Of a DNA stretch of 64,000 nt, positions 24,145-35,436 are shown piece by piece (position 1 is the first letter of the stretch; the number at the start of each line of letters is the position of its first letter). The DNA lies in assembly GCF_016865425.1 (NCBI RefSeq), contig NZ_AP023355.1, positions 2,602,198-2,666,197 on the forward strand, read 5' to 3'. Source of the stretch: Actinocatenispora thailandica (GTDB lineage: Bacteria > Actinomycetota > Actinomycetes > Mycobacteriales > Micromonosporaceae). The position numbers and the translations under genes were made by a program. A model generated the notes under the pieces. That model made no database searches, had not been told where the DNA came from, and saw only the letters and a program-made list of their open reading frames with translations.

Positions 24145-25049
24145 TTCGACACGGCCAGAGCGTGCTTCGGGTCGTACATCGCGGTGCCGTCGTCGGCTCC
24201 GCGACCCGGCTTGGCGGACGGATCGATGTCCGGCGCGGGTTTGAGCAGTCCGTGGTCGGATGCGGCACAGTCCATCGCGTACAGGTACGAGTGAACGTCG
24301 CGAACCCACACGCCGCGGCTGTCCGCCGCGAGGTGGTCGCCGGTGACGTACCAGAAGACCAGCTTGTCGTGCACCACCACCGGATCGCTCGCATGCCGGA
24401 AGGCGTACGCCCAGACGACGTTGCTGGTGACCGTGAGGTACCCGGTGCCCTGCTGGTGCGTGACGGACACCGTCAACGAGCCCTTGACGCGCGGCCGTTG
24501 CCCGGTCAGTTCGGCGTCGTCGGCGACCCTGAGCCCGAACACACCGTCGTGCACCAGTTCGTGGCCACGGTGCCGTGAGTCGCGAGCCAGGGCGGCGAGC
24601 AGGGCGGACTCGTCGTGGTCGACCAGCATCCGGCGCTCCAGGTGGCCCCGGACCAGGACCGTGCGCACCGCGGTCAGTGCCGTGCGTACCGTCGCCGCCG
24701 AGTACCCGCCGACGGCGTGCGCCGCCGGCAAGGCGATGCCGGCGGCGCCGGACGGATAGTCGTACGCGGGGGTGCCCACGAACGGGTCGGTCACCGGCGC
24801 CGGTGGGGACGAGTGTGCGGCGGCGAACCGGTCGGTGAGCTGGTCCGGGTGGCGCCAGAGGTAGTCGCCGGCGAGCACCGCGGCGACCGCCAGCAGCACC
24901 GTGACGGCGACGGTGGCGGGGGAGCGGGGCGCCAGGACGAACCGGAACGGGGCGAGCAGTGCCCGGCCGATCCGGCGACGCCGGTCGGTCCGTACCGCGC
25001 GGCGCTCCGCGCGCTTCCACCAGTCGTCCGAGCGGTCGGGTTCGGGCAC
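24132..25049 (-). CDS. membrane-anchored protein of unknown function
   Basis: 305 residues. A basic cytosolic tail (KRAERRAVRTDRRRRIGRALL) leads to one membrane helix (about residues 45-65, PATVAVTVLLAVAAVLAGDYLW); the remaining 240 residues should be outside the cell. That domain is rich in histidine and tyrosine, with DSRHRGHELVHDGVFGLRV and TGYLTVTSNVVWAYAFRHAS suggesting beta strands, and ends MYDPKHALAVSNDCR. I know no family for it. GTG 25049 follows GAGAG; the in-frame ATG upstream adds unlikely residues. Divergent from the lysozyme gene. Confidence 0.65.
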   Translation of the reverse strand: MPEPDRSDDWWKRAERRAVRTDRRRRIGRALLAPFRFVLAPRSPATVAVTVLLAVAAVLAGDYLWRHPDQLTDRFAAAHSSPPAPVTDPFVGTPAYDYPSGAAGIALPAAHAVGGYSAATVRTALTAVRTVLVRGHLERRMLVDHDESALLAALARDSRHRGHELVHDGVFGLRVADDAELTGQRPRVKGSLTVSVTHQQGTGYLTVTSNVVWAYAFRHASDPVVVHDKLVFWYVTGDHLAADSRGVWVRDVHSYLYAMDCAASDHGLLKPAPDIDPSAKPGRGADDGTAMYDPKHALAVSNDCR

Positions 25050-25179
25050 GGCTGCTCTCTTCGTTCTCTGGTGGGCGGCGACAGGTGATTGTCGCGACCG
25101 TGCGTACCGCGCCGGATCGTCCGTTCGGTCAGCTCCGCCGACCGGAACGGTGGAGCAGGTTTCTTCGCTTCGGGCGATG

Positions 25180-25197
25180 AATCCGTTACAACGGATT
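25180..25197. promoter_or_regulatory. perfect palindrome upstream of the GH25 gene
   Basis: AATCCGTT-ac-AACGGATT is an 8-bp perfect inverted repeat with a 2-nt spacer. The flanking 80 bp (to about 25260) is one of the most AT-rich stretches of the window. It lies between the divergent membrane-protein and lysozyme genes, so it may control either or both. The gap 25050-25271 otherwise holds no gene. Confidence 0.55.
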
Positions 25198-25271
25198 TGC
25201 TTCAAATATGGCTTTTGCCGAAGAAGTGGGCTCTAATGGGGCGGCAGTTAGCTACCCGAGATGGAGGGCTC

Positions 25272-26030
25272 ATGAAAGTTCCTGCCGTCGTCAGCCGCAC
25301 TCCCCGCCGGTTCCGGGCGATGGTCGCCCTGGCCGGGGTGCTCACCGCCGCGAGCGTGGCGCTGCTCGCCGCGGCCCCGGTCCAGGCGGCGCCGGCCGGC
25401 CTGCCCGGCATCGACGTGTCGCACTACCAGGGCAGCATCAACTGGAGCTCGGTGAAGGGGTCCGGCATCCGGTTCGCCTACGTCAAGGCCACCGAGGGCA
25501 CGTCGGTCGTCGACTCGGCGTTCTCGGCGAACTACACCGGCGCGTACGACGCCGGCGTGATCCGCGGCGCGTACCACTTCGCCCGGCCCGGCAGCTCCTC
25601 CGGCGCCGCGCAGGCCAACTACTTCGCCGCGCACGGCGGTGCCTGGTCGGCCGACAACGTCACCCTGCCGGGCGCGCTGGACCTGGAGGTGTCCGGCTGC
25701 GACGGGCTGTCCGCGTCCGCCATGGTCAGCTGGATCCGGGACTTCACCGCCACCTACAAGGCGGACACCGGCCGCGACGCGGTGCTGTACACGACCGCGT
25801 CCTGGTGGTCCAGCTGCACCGGTGGCAGTACCGCGTTCGGCTCGTCCAACCCGATGTGGGTGGCGCACTGGGGCGTCAGCAGCCCGAGCGTGCCGGCCGG
25901 CTGGGGCACGTACACGTTCTGGCAGTACGCGGACAACGGCTCGGTGTCGGGCATCTCGGGTGCGGTCGACACCGACGTGTTCAACGGCTCGGCCGACCGG
26001 CTGCTCGCGCTGGCGAACGACACGCCCTGA
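25272..26030 (+). CDS. secreted GH25 muramidase (lysozyme)
   Basis: 252 residues. A signal peptide (basic start, hydrophobic core MVALAGVLTAASVALLAAAP, cleavage near VQAAPA) is followed directly by a single glycosyl hydrolase family 25 domain: LPGIDVSHYQGSINWSSVKG, FAYVKATEGTSVVD, RGAYHFARPGSSSG, the acidic catalytic pair in PGALDLEVSG (Asp-x-Glu), and WVAHWGVSSP/FWQYADNG near the end. It cleaves the glycan strands of peptidoglycan. No cell-wall-binding module is present, so it is probably freely secreted. ATG 25272 follows GGAGGG. Could serve in wall remodelling or competition. Confidence 0.92.
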   Translation: MKVPAVVSRTPRRFRAMVALAGVLTAASVALLAAAPVQAAPAGLPGIDVSHYQGSINWSSVKGSGIRFAYVKATEGTSVVDSAFSANYTGAYDAGVIRGAYHFARPGSSSGAAQANYFAAHGGAWSADNVTLPGALDLEVSGCDGLSASAMVSWIRDFTATYKADTGRDAVLYTTASWWSSCTGGSTAFGSSNPMWVAHWGVSSPSVPAGWGTYTFWQYADNGSVSGISGAVDTDVFNGSADRLLALANDTP

Positions 26031-26220
26031 GCTGGCGGCGCGGTCCCGGGCGGATCCGGTCGGGAGTCGGGCCGGGAACCAGCTGACCGCGGTCGGTAAC
26101 CGGGCAATTACCCGCGTTTGCCTCCGATCCCGCCTGGATATTGATTGCCTTGACGAATGCAGCGGAAACCCGGCCGGTGCGGCACCCAGCCCGCGGGCGG
26201 CACCGGGTACGAGGAGGTCG

Positions 26221-27594
26221 ATGACGAACATGGCCGAAGCGCAGGCTACGAAGCCGCCGGTGGACCCGAGCACGGTCCGCAAGGCGGTACTGGCGTCCGC
26301 GATGGGCAACGCCACCGAGTGGTACGACTACGGCGTCTTCACCTCGGGGATCATCGCCGCGACGATCGGTACCGTCTTCTTTCCCGGCGGTGGCGGGGGT
26401 ACCGCCGTGCTCAAGTCGCTCGCGCTGGTCGCGGTCGGTTTCATCGTCCGCCCGTTCGGCGGTGCCTTCTTCGGGCCGCTCGGTGACAAGCTCGGCCGCA
26501 AGCGGGTGCTGTCGATCACCATCCTGCTGATGTCCGGCTGTACGTTCCTGGTCGGCTGCCTGCCCACCTACTCCGGCGCGTACAGCATCGGCATCGCGGC
26601 GCCGATCCTGGTCCTGCTGCTGCGGCTGATCCAGGGCTTCTCCACCGGCGGTGAGTACGGCGGTGCGGCGACGTTCATCGCCGAGTACGCGCCGACCCGG
26701 CGCCGGGGCTTCTTCGGCAGCTTCCTGGAAGCGGGCACGCTGTCCGGCTACATCCTCGGCAACATCGTGGTGCTGGCCGTGACGCTCGGCTTCACCGACT
26801 CGCAGATCTCGTCCTGGGCGTGGCGGATCCCGTTCTTCGTCGCGCTGCCGCTCGGCCTGGTCGGCCTGTACCTGCGGACCAAGCTGGAGGACACCCCGGA
26901 GTTCCAGCGGCTGGAGGAGTCCGGACAGAAGGCGGAGAAGGCACCGATCCTGGAGACCCTGTCCCGCAACTGGCGGATGATCCTCAACCTGGTCGGCATC
27001 GTCATCCTGCTCAACGTCGCCGACTACATGCTGCTGACCACGATGCCCAGCTACTTCACCGACACGCTGAAGATCAGCGACACCACTTCGGTACTGATCA
27101 TCATCGCGGTCGAGGCGATCCAGATCGCGCTGATCGGACCGCTCGGTGCGCTGTCGGATCGGGTCGGCCGCAAGCCGCTGCTGCTGACCGCGGCGATCGG
27201 GTTCATCCTGCTGAGCTGGCCGAGCCTGAAGCTGATGCAGAGCGGGAGCACGGTCCTGCTGTTCGTCGGCTTCCTGATCGTGGCGTTGTTGCTGCTGCTG
27301 ATGCTCGCGGTGATCGGGTCGACGTTCCCGGCGATGTTCCCGACCCGGGTGCGGTACGGCTCGTTCGCCATCGGCTACAACGTCTCGACCGCCCTGTTCG
27401 GCGGTACCACCGGAGTGGTCGTCACGGCGCTGATCCACGCCACCGGCAACGACGACTGGCCGGCGTACTACCTGATGGTGGCCGCGGTGATCGCACTGGT
27501 GCCGATCATCCGGATCCCGGAGACGGCCCGGGTCCCGATGGAGGCGATCAACGAGAGCGGGGTCGGGCAGAAGCTCGAACCGCTGCCCCGCTGA
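26221..27594 (+). CDS. MFS transporter, metabolite:H+ symporter family
   Basis: 457 residues with about 12 helices. AMGNATEWYDYGVFTSGIIA, RPFGGAFFGPLGDKLGRKRVL, RLIQGFSTGGEYGGAATFIAE and APTRRRGFFGSF are hallmarks of the MHS group that includes ProP and ShiA, proton-driven importers of betaines, organic acids or shikimate. The substrate cannot be assigned. ATG 26221 follows a perfect SD (GAGGAGG). Followed after 6 bp by a strong terminator hairpin, so it is monocistronic. Confidence 0.9.
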   Translation: MTNMAEAQATKPPVDPSTVRKAVLASAMGNATEWYDYGVFTSGIIAATIGTVFFPGGGGGTAVLKSLALVAVGFIVRPFGGAFFGPLGDKLGRKRVLSITILLMSGCTFLVGCLPTYSGAYSIGIAAPILVLLLRLIQGFSTGGEYGGAATFIAEYAPTRRRGFFGSFLEAGTLSGYILGNIVVLAVTLGFTDSQISSWAWRIPFFVALPLGLVGLYLRTKLEDTPEFQRLEESGQKAEKAPILETLSRNWRMILNLVGIVILLNVADYMLLTTMPSYFTDTLKISDTTSVLIIIAVEAIQIALIGPLGALSDRVGRKPLLLTAAIGFILLSWPSLKLMQSGSTVLLFVGFLIVALLLLLMLAVIGSTFPAMFPTRVRYGSFAIGYNVSTALFGGTTGVVVTALIHATGNDDWPAYYLMVAAVIALVPIIRIPETARVPMEAINESGVGQKLEPLPR

Positions 27595-27600
27595 CGCGTC

Positions 27601-27631
27601 GCGGCGCCCGACCGGACCGGTCGGGCGCCGC
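27601..27631. terminator. strong bidirectional terminator hairpin
   Basis: GCGGCGCCCGACCGG (27601-27615) and CCGGTCGGGCGCCGC (27617-27631) are perfect inverted repeats, 15 bp each with one central base. It starts 7 nt after the MHS transporter stop and also ends the convergent small membrane gene. No U-tract on either side. Confidence 0.75.
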
Positions 27632-27669
27632 GGTGGCTGGGTACCGGCGCCCGCGGCGCCGGCGCTCGC

Positions 27670-27798
27670 TCAGAGCTGGTGATCGCGCCGGGTGCCGGCG
27701 ACGGTCCGGGGAGCGAAGTGGCGCCGCGACCACATCGCCAACGCACCCGCCACCAACACCGCTGCTACGGCTTCCACCAGCAATGCTGTCAACACCAT
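27670..27798 (-). CDS. 42-residue single-pass membrane protein
   Basis: Starts MVLTALLVEAVAAVLVAGAL, one hydrophobic helix, then a basic cytosolic end (MWSRRHFAPRTVAG to RRDHQL). An ideal SD (GAGGAGGAAGCC) precedes the ATG, the strongest evidence that it is translated. No family recognised. The upstream stretch 27799-28111 holds its leader, including a GAGGCC-aac-GGCCTC hairpin at 27857-27871, and the truB promoter, but no other gene. Confidence 0.55.
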   Translation of the reverse strand: MVLTALLVEAVAAVLVAGALAMWSRRHFAPRTVAGTRRDHQL

Positions 27799-28111
27799 GG
27801 CTTCCTCCTCGGATGCTCGGGCCGGCCCCTTCCTGGACGGGGCTCTCGGCTGTCGCGAGGCCAACGGCCTCACTTGGAGTATCGCCCGGAAAGCAGCGAA
27901 TATTCCGTCGTGCGGGCCGGTCCGACGGGTGATGTGCCGCACCGTCGAAACAGCCCTGCCGGACCCCGCCGAGGCCCCCGTGCCGGCCGGGGCGAGACAG
28001 CCCACCGACCCGGTCGGACCGGGCCGCCCCAGCCGGGCACGGACCTCCGGGCCGGTCGGCACCGGCAGGCGCCGATGGCCCTGCCTGCGCGGGCCTCTAA
28101 GCTGCCTGGTC

Positions 28112-29005
28112 GTGGACAGGGCCGGGTTCGTGGTGGTGGACAAGCCGGCGGGGATGACCTCGCACGACGTGGTGGCGCGGCTGCGCCGGCTGGCGGGGAC
28201 CCGGCGGGTCGGGCACGCCGGAACGCTGGATCCGATGGCCACCGGGGTACTGGTGCTCGCCATCGGCCGGGCCACCCGGCTGCTGACCTACCTGACCGGC
28301 GCGGACAAGGAGTACCACGCGACGATCCGGCTCGGTGCGAGCACCGTCACCGACGACGCCGAGGGCGAACCGACCGGCGGCGCCGACGCCAGCGCGGTCA
28401 CCGAGGCGCAGGTACGAGCCGGGCTCGCCGCCCAGACCGGCGCGATCCAGCAGGTACCCAGCGCGGTGAGCGCGATCAAGATCAACGGCCAGCGGGCGTA
28501 CAAGCGGGTCCGTGCCGGCGACGAGGTGTCCCTGCCGCCCCGCCCGGTCACCGTCCACCGGCTGGAGGTCGACGCGCTGCGCCGGGAGCCGGGCGGGCTG
28601 CTCGACGTCGACGTGCGGGTCGCCTGCTCGTCGGGTACCTACGTCCGGGCCATCGCCCGCGATCTCGGCGCCGGCCTGGGGGTCGGTGGTCACCTCACCG
28701 CGCTGCGCCGTACCCGGGTCGCCGACTTCACCCTGGCCGAGGCGGTGCCGCTGGCCGCGCTCCTCGACGGCGCCGACCCGGTACCGCTGTCGCTCGCCGA
28801 CGCCGCGGGGCGCATCCTGCCCGGTCGTACCGTCGACGCCGAGGCGGCGCGGGTGCTGGGCCACGGCGGGTCGCTGCCGGCCGAGGGGCGCACCGGCCCG
28901 TACGCGGTGTACGGGCCGGACGGTGCGCTGCTGGCCGTGGTGGCCGACCGGGACGGCCGGGCCCGGCCGCAGATCGTGCTGGCCGCCGCCGAGGGCGCGC
29001 GCTGA
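28112..29005 (+). CDS. truB: tRNA pseudouridine(55) synthase
   Basis: Makes pseudouridine 55 in the T-loop of tRNAs. 297 residues: FVVVDKPAGMTSHDVVARLRR, then the catalytic motif GHAGTLDPMATGVLVL with the active-site Asp, KEYHATIRLG, and SSGTYVRAIARDLG; a C-terminal PUA-like part follows. GTG 28112 (VDRAGFVVVDKP) is chosen because the domain starts at once and TAAGCT lies 8 nt upstream (28098-28103); no SD, so probably leaderless. Much longer in-frame starts exist but encode low-complexity sequence. Followed by ribF. Confidence 0.94.
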   Translation: MDRAGFVVVDKPAGMTSHDVVARLRRLAGTRRVGHAGTLDPMATGVLVLAIGRATRLLTYLTGADKEYHATIRLGASTVTDDAEGEPTGGADASAVTEAQVRAGLAAQTGAIQQVPSAVSAIKINGQRAYKRVRAGDEVSLPPRPVTVHRLEVDALRREPGGLLDVDVRVACSSGTYVRAIARDLGAGLGVGGHLTALRRTRVADFTLAEAVPLAALLDGADPVPLSLADAAGRILPGRTVDAEAARVLGHGGSLPAEGRTGPYAVYGPDGALLAVVADRDGRARPQIVLAAAEGAR

Positions 29006-29072
29006 GCCCGGTGGTCCGGCCCACGCCGGCCGCACCCGATGCGGGCGGCCCGCCGTTGAGTACGGTGAATAC

Positions 29073-29091
29073 CGGTCGGTAATGCCGACCG
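29073..29091 (+). promoter_or_regulatory. small hairpin in the ribF leader
   Basis: CGGTCGG-taatg-CCGACCG forms a perfect 7-bp stem with a 5-nt loop, ending 21 nt before the ribF GTG and just upstream of its SD. It is far too short for an FMN riboswitch; it might modulate initiation. Confidence 0.4.
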
Positions 29092-29112
29092 AGGACGAAG
29101 GGGGAGGGCGGC

Positions 29113-30057
29113 GTGCAGCGTTGGCGAGGGGTGGACGCGGCACCGAACGGCTGGGGTCGCTCGGTGGTCACGATCGGGGTGTTCGACGGGGTACACCGGG
29201 GTCATCAGGCGATCATCGAGCACACCGTGGCGTTGGCCGAGAAGCTCGGCGTGGCCAGCGTGGTGATCAGCTTCGACCCGCACCCGTCGGAGGTGGTTCG
29301 GCCGGGCAGCCATCCCGCCGTCCTGACCGACCCGGAGCGCAAGGCGCAGCTGGTCGAGCGGCTCGGCGCGGACGTGTTCTGCCTGCTGCCGTTCACCGTC
29401 GAGTTCAGCAAGCTGGCACCGGAGACGTTCGTACACGACGTGCTGGTCGAGCACCTGCACGCGCAGGCCGTGGTGGTGGGGGAGAACTTCCGGTTCGGGC
29501 ACAAGGCGGCCGGGACGGTCGCGCTGCTGGGTGAGCTGGGCCGCAAGTTCGGCTTCACCGTGGAGGGCGCGCCGTTGGTCGCCGAGGACGACACGGTCTT
29601 CTCCTCGACCTACATCCGGTCCTGCATCGACGCCGGCGACGTCGGCGCCGCCGCGGCCGCGCTCGGCCGGCCGCACCGGCTCGCCGGCGTGGTGGTACGT
29701 GGCGACCGGCGCGGCCGGCTGCTCGGGTTCCCCACCGCGAACCTGTTCACCCCGGCGAAGGCAGCGGTGCCGGCGGACGGGGTGTACGCGGGCTGGTTGA
29801 TGCGCGACGGTGCGGCCGATCGGCTGCCGGCCGCGATCAGCATCGGTACCAACCCGCAGTTCTCCGGCAAGGACCGCCGGGTCGAGGCGTACGTGCTGGA
29901 CTTCGACGGCGATCTGTACGGCGACCGGGTGGAGCTGGACTTCATCGCCCGGTTGCGCCCGATGCGCCGGTTCGACCAGGTCGAGCTGCTGGTGGCGCAG
30001 ATCGAGTCGGACGTGCGGGAGTGTCGCCGGGTGCTCGGCCTGCCCCGGTCGGTCTGA
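29113..30057 (+). CDS. ribF: bifunctional riboflavin kinase / FAD synthetase
   Basis: Phosphorylates riboflavin to FMN and adenylates FMN to FAD. 314 residues: N-terminal nucleotidyltransferase domain with [15 protein letters not shown] (GxFDGxHxGH), [12 protein letters not shown] and [17 protein letters not shown], plus [14 protein letters not shown]; then the kinase domain from about residue 190 with [16 protein letters not shown] (PTAN motif) and [17 protein letters not shown] 29113 follows GGGGAGGG. Standard neighbour of truB and rpsO. Confidence 0.95.
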   Translation: MQRWRGVDAAPNGWGRSVVTIGVFDGVHRGHQAIIEHTVALAEKLGVASVVISFDPHPSEVVRPGSHPAVLTDPERKAQLVERLGADVFCLLPFTVEFSKLAPETFVHDVLVEHLHAQAVVVGENFRFGHKAAGTVALLGELGRKFGFTVEGAPLVAEDDTVFSSTYIRSCIDAGDVGAAAAALGRPHRLAGVVVRGDRRGRLLGFPTANLFTPAKAAVPADGVYAGWLMRDGAADRLPAAISIGTNPQFSGKDRRVEAYVLDFDGDLYGDRVELDFIARLRPMRRFDQVELLVAQIESDVRECRRVLGLPRSV

Positions 30058-30103
30058 GCCTGGCGCCGGGTGGGGCTGCGGCGGGCGCGGGTCGCCTGAC
30101 TGG

Positions 30104-30109
30104 TACGGT
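30104..30109 (+). promoter_or_regulatory. candidate -10 of rpsO
   Basis: TACGGT matches the TAnnnT pattern and would start a transcript with a leader of about 120 nt before rpsO. No clear -35 box is seen. S15 leaders often carry an autoregulatory structure, but I could not identify one here. Confidence 0.35.
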
Positions 30110-30238
30110 TGGATTGCACACCGTGTCAGCGGTGGTGACCCGCATGCCTGCACGGCGCCGTGGGTGCGGGCCGGTTTCGCGGCGCGGACGACAGTTCGCC
30201 CCGGCCGGACACAGAAGGCGACAACGACAAGGGAGAAC

Positions 30239-30508
30239 ATGGCGCTCGACGTCGAGACCCGTCAGCAGATCATCAAGGACTACGCCACCGAGGAGGGCGA
30301 CACCGGCTCGCCCGAGGTGCAGGTGGCGCTGCTGACCCGGCGGATCCAGGATCTGACCGAACACCTCAAGAGCCACAAGCACGACCACCACAGCCGGCGT
30401 GGTCTGCTGCAGCTGGTCGGCCGTCGCCGCAAGCTGCTGAAGTACCTGACCCGCAAGGACATCAACCGTTACCGGGCGCTCATCGAGCGGCTCGGCCTGC
30501 GGCGTTGA
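30239..30508 (+). CDS. rpsO: 30S ribosomal protein S15
   Basis: Primary 16S rRNA-binding protein of the central domain of the small subunit. 89 residues, the standard length: [66 protein letters not shown] follows AAGGGAGAAC. Adjacent to pnp, an order conserved in most bacteria; in Streptomyces and E. coli the two are partly co-transcribed with RNase III processing in between. Confidence 0.97.
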   Translation: MALDVETRQQIIKDYATEEGDTGSPEVQVALLTRRIQDLTEHLKSHKHDHHSRRGLLQLVGRRRKLLKYLTRKDINRYRALIERLGLRR

Positions 30509-30824
30509 CGTGACGGGCGGGGACAGCACCGGTGCAGGTGACGTCCCCGCCCGGTCCTGCGTGCCGCCGCCGCTGCCTGCGGGGCTGGCACACAGGATCC
30601 GATGCGGTCGGCAGAGTGCCGCCGCATCCCCGGCAGGCATCCGCCGACCGTGACCGGCGGGGAGCTTCGCACCGGTCCTCGGTAGTGGCCCTCGGCGCGT
30701 CGCCGATTCCGATACGGCGACGACCGGGTGCTTCGATCGAAGACCGGACGCGCAGTGGCTCCGCACGTCGTCTGGTGGCAGGCCGGCCTGTCGGGAAGCC
30801 CGACATGCAAGGAGCATCCGCACC
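30509..30824 (+). promoter_or_regulatory. structured rpsO-pnp intergenic leader
   Basis: This 316-bp gap has no gene but four clear hairpins. 30514-30553: CGGGCGGGGAC with GTCCCCGCCCG, 11-bp stem, likely the rpsO terminator or attenuator. 30601-30628: GATGCGG/CCGCATC and CGGCA/TGCCG with one bulged T, 12 bp. 30698-30722: CGTCGCCG/CGGCGACG, 8 bp. 30789-30805: TGTCGGG-aag-CCCGACA, immediately before the pnp SD (AAGGAG). The palindrome CTTCGATCGAAG lies at 30731-30742. Such leaders are known RNase III/PNPase autoregulation sites. Confidence 0.6.
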
Positions 30825-33170
30825 ATGACCGAAACCACCGGGTACGAACCCGAGGTCGTCAACCTGGGCACCCACTCGTCCCAGGCCGTGATCGACAACG
30901 GCGACTTCGGCACCCGTACCATCACGTTCTCCACCGGGCGGCTCGCGCAGCAGGCCGCCGGCTCGGTGCTCGCCCAGCTGGGCGACACCGTGGTGCTGTC
31001 GGCGACCACCGCCGGCAAGCACCCCAAGGAGCAGTTCGACTTCTTCCCGCTGACCGTGGACGTCGAGGAGAAGATGTACGCGGTGGGCCGGATCCCCGGC
31101 TCGTTCTTCCGCCGCGAGGGCCGGCCCAGCGAGGACGCGATCCTCACCTGCCGGCTGATCGACCGCCCGCTGCGTCCCAGCTTCGTCAAGGGCCTGCGCA
31201 ACGAGGTCCAGGTCGTCGAGACGGTGCTGGCGCTGGACCCGCAGCACGCGTACGACGTGGTCGCGATCAACGCCGCATCGGCCTCCACCCAGCTGTCCGG
31301 GCTGCCGTTCTCCGGCCCGATCGGCGCCACCCGCGTGGTGCACGTCGATGGCCAGTGGGTGGCGTTCCCGACCCAGGAGGAGCGCGAGCGCGCCACCTTC
31401 GACATGGTCATCGCCGGCCGGCTGCTCGACGACGGTGACGTCGCCGTGATGATGGTCGAGGCCGAGGGCACCCCGGCCACCGTCGACCTGGTTCGCGGTG
31501 GCGCGGTCGCGCCGACCGAGGAGATCGTCGCGCAGGGGCTGGAGGCGGCGAAGCCGCACCTGGCCGAGCTGTGCCGGGCGCAGCAGCGGCTGGCCGACGC
31601 CGCCGGCAAGGCGACCGTCGAGTTCCCGGTCTTCCTGGACTACGAGCCGGACGCGTACGACGCGGTCGAGCAGGCGATCTCCGGTGAGCTGGCCGAGGCG
31701 CTGAAGATCGGTGCCAAGCAGGAGCGCGAGAGCGAGCTGGACCGGGTCAAGGAGCTCGCCTACGAGCGGGTCGGCGCCAACTTCGAGGGGCGCGAGAAGG
31801 AGATCGGTGCCGCGGTCAAGGCGGTCACCAAGAAGCTCGTCCGGCAGCGCATCCTGCGTGACCAGGTCCGCATCGACGGCCGCGGCCCGCGCGACATCCG
31901 GCCGCTGAGCGCCGAGACGCACATCCTGCCGCGGGTGCACGGTTCGGCGCTGTTCGAGCGCGGCGAGACCCAGATCATGGGTGTCACCACGCTGAACATG
32001 CTGCGCATGGAGCAGAGCCTGGACACCCTCGCGCCGGAGAAGTCCAAGCGGTACATGCACAACTACAACTTCCCGCCGTACTCGACCGGTGAGACCGGCC
32101 GGGTCGGCTCCCCGAAGCGGCGCGAGATCGGCCACGGCCGGCTCGCCGAGCGGGCGCTGGTGCCGGTGCTGCCCAAGCGGGAGGACTTCCCGTACGCGAT
32201 CCGGCAGGTCTCCGAGGCGCTCGGGTCCAACGGGTCGACCTCGATGGGTTCGGTCTGCGCCTCGACGATGAGCCTGATGTCGGCCGGCGTGCCGATCGCC
32301 GCGCCGGTCGCCGGGATCGCGATGGGCCTGGTGTCCGACACGGTCGACGGCAAGACCGAATACCTGGCCATCACCGACATCCTCGGCGCCGAGGACGCGT
32401 TCGGCGACATGGACTTCAAGGTTGCCGGTACCAGCGAGTTCGTCACCGCCCTGCAGTTGGACACCAAACTGGACGGCATCCCGTCCGAGGTGCTGGCGCA
32501 GGCGTTGCAGCAGGCCCGCGAGGCCCGCGCGACGATCCTGGAGGTCATGGGCGCGGCGATCGCGCAGCCGGCCGAGATGAGCGACTACGCGCCGCGGGTG
32601 ACCACGGTGAAGGTCCCGGTCGACAAGATCGGCATGGTGATCGGGCCGAAGGGCCAGACCATCAACGCGATCCAGGACGAGACCGGCGCCGAGCTGTCCA
32701 TCGAGGACGACGGCACGATCTACATCGGGGCGTCCGACGGTCCGTCGGCGCAGGCCGCGGTGGAGCGGGTCAACGCGATCGCCAACCCGACGCTGCCGAA
32801 GAAGGGCGACCGGTACCTCGGTACCGTCGTGAAGACCGCGGCGTTCGGCGCGTTCATCTCGCTGGTGCCCGGCCGGGACGGGCTGTTGCACATCTCCAAG
32901 CTGGGCGGCAACAAGCGCGTCGAGCGGGTCGAGGACTACCTGAACGTCGGGGACAAGGTCGAGGTCGAGATCGTCGACGTCGACAACCGCGGCAAGGTCT
33001 ACCTCGACCTGGTCAAGCCGGAGGAGGAGCAGGCCGAGCAGGCGGCGGAGCCCGCCGGCGAGGCGGCCCCGGCGAAGGCGGAGGACGCCGAGAGCGGCGC
33101 CGAGCACAGCGACGGCGGCGAGCACCGCGACGGTGGCGAGCGTCGTCGGCGGCGCAGCCGGCACCACTGA
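30825..33170 (+). CDS. pnp: polynucleotide phosphorylase / guanosine pentaphosphate synthetase
   Basis: Phosphorolytic 3'-5' exoribonuclease of the RNA degradation machinery; actinobacterial members (GpsI) were also described as making pppGpp. 781 residues: two RNase PH-like domains ([19 protein letters not shown] onward and [17 protein letters not shown], with [18 protein letters not shown]), a helical linker between them, a KH domain near residue 597 ([20 protein letters not shown]) and an S1 domain near 660-735 ([20 protein letters not shown]). The tail is acidic then basic ([11 protein letters not shown]). ATG follows AAGGAG 11 nt upstream. Followed by a strong terminator. Confidence 0.97.
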   Translation: MTETTGYEPEVVNLGTHSSQAVIDNGDFGTRTITFSTGRLAQQAAGSVLAQLGDTVVLSATTAGKHPKEQFDFFPLTVDVEEKMYAVGRIPGSFFRREGRPSEDAILTCRLIDRPLRPSFVKGLRNEVQVVETVLALDPQHAYDVVAINAASASTQLSGLPFSGPIGATRVVHVDGQWVAFPTQEERERATFDMVIAGRLLDDGDVAVMMVEAEGTPATVDLVRGGAVAPTEEIVAQGLEAAKPHLAELCRAQQRLADAAGKATVEFPVFLDYEPDAYDAVEQAISGELAEALKIGAKQERESELDRVKELAYERVGANFEGREKEIGAAVKAVTKKLVRQRILRDQVRIDGRGPRDIRPLSAETHILPRVHGSALFERGETQIMGVTTLNMLRMEQSLDTLAPEKSKRYMHNYNFPPYSTGETGRVGSPKRREIGHGRLAERALVPVLPKREDFPYAIRQVSEALGSNGSTSMGSVCASTMSLMSAGVPIAAPVAGIAMGLVSDTVDGKTEYLAITDILGAEDAFGDMDFKVAGTSEFVTALQLDTKLDGIPSEVLAQALQQAREARATILEVMGAAIAQPAEMSDYAPRVTTVKVPVDKIGMVIGPKGQTINAIQDETGAELSIEDDGTIYIGASDGPSAQAAVERVNAIANPTLPKKGDRYLGTVVKTAAFGAFISLVPGRDGLLHISKLGGNKRVERVEDYLNVGDKVEVEIVDVDNRGKVYLDLVKPEEEQAEQAAEPAGEAAPAKAEDAESGAEHSDGGEHRDGGERRRRRSRHH

Positions 33171-33189
33171 TCTCGGTCGGCAAACGTGG

Positions 33190-33228
33190 CGAGGCGTCGG
33201 GATCCGGGCTACCGGACCCGACGCCTCG
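33190..33228 (+). terminator. terminator hairpin after pnp
   Basis: CGAGGCGTCGGG (33190-33201) pairs perfectly with CCCGACGCCTCG (33217-33228); inside, TCCGG pairs with CCGGA around a gcta loop with one bulged A, giving a 17-bp stem. It begins 20 nt after the pnp stop. Confidence 0.75.
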
Positions 33229-33283
33229 GCGCATCTGGACGTACCGGTCGGCGACGAGGCCGGCCCAGGAACGTGAGGAACGC

Positions 33284-35400
<2,117 letters not shown>

Positions 35401-35436
35401 ACCGACCAGACTCCCGACGGCGGGGGCCCCGGCCGG

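Noticed and set aside
29041-29112. FMN riboswitch before ribF
   Set aside because: Only a 7-bp hairpin fits in the 72-nt leader. The multi-helix junction and conserved segments of the RFN element are absent.
30480-33167. 895-codon minus-strand open frame opposite pnp
   Set aside because: His/Arg/Asp-biased composition with no domain, exactly antisense to a complete pnp.
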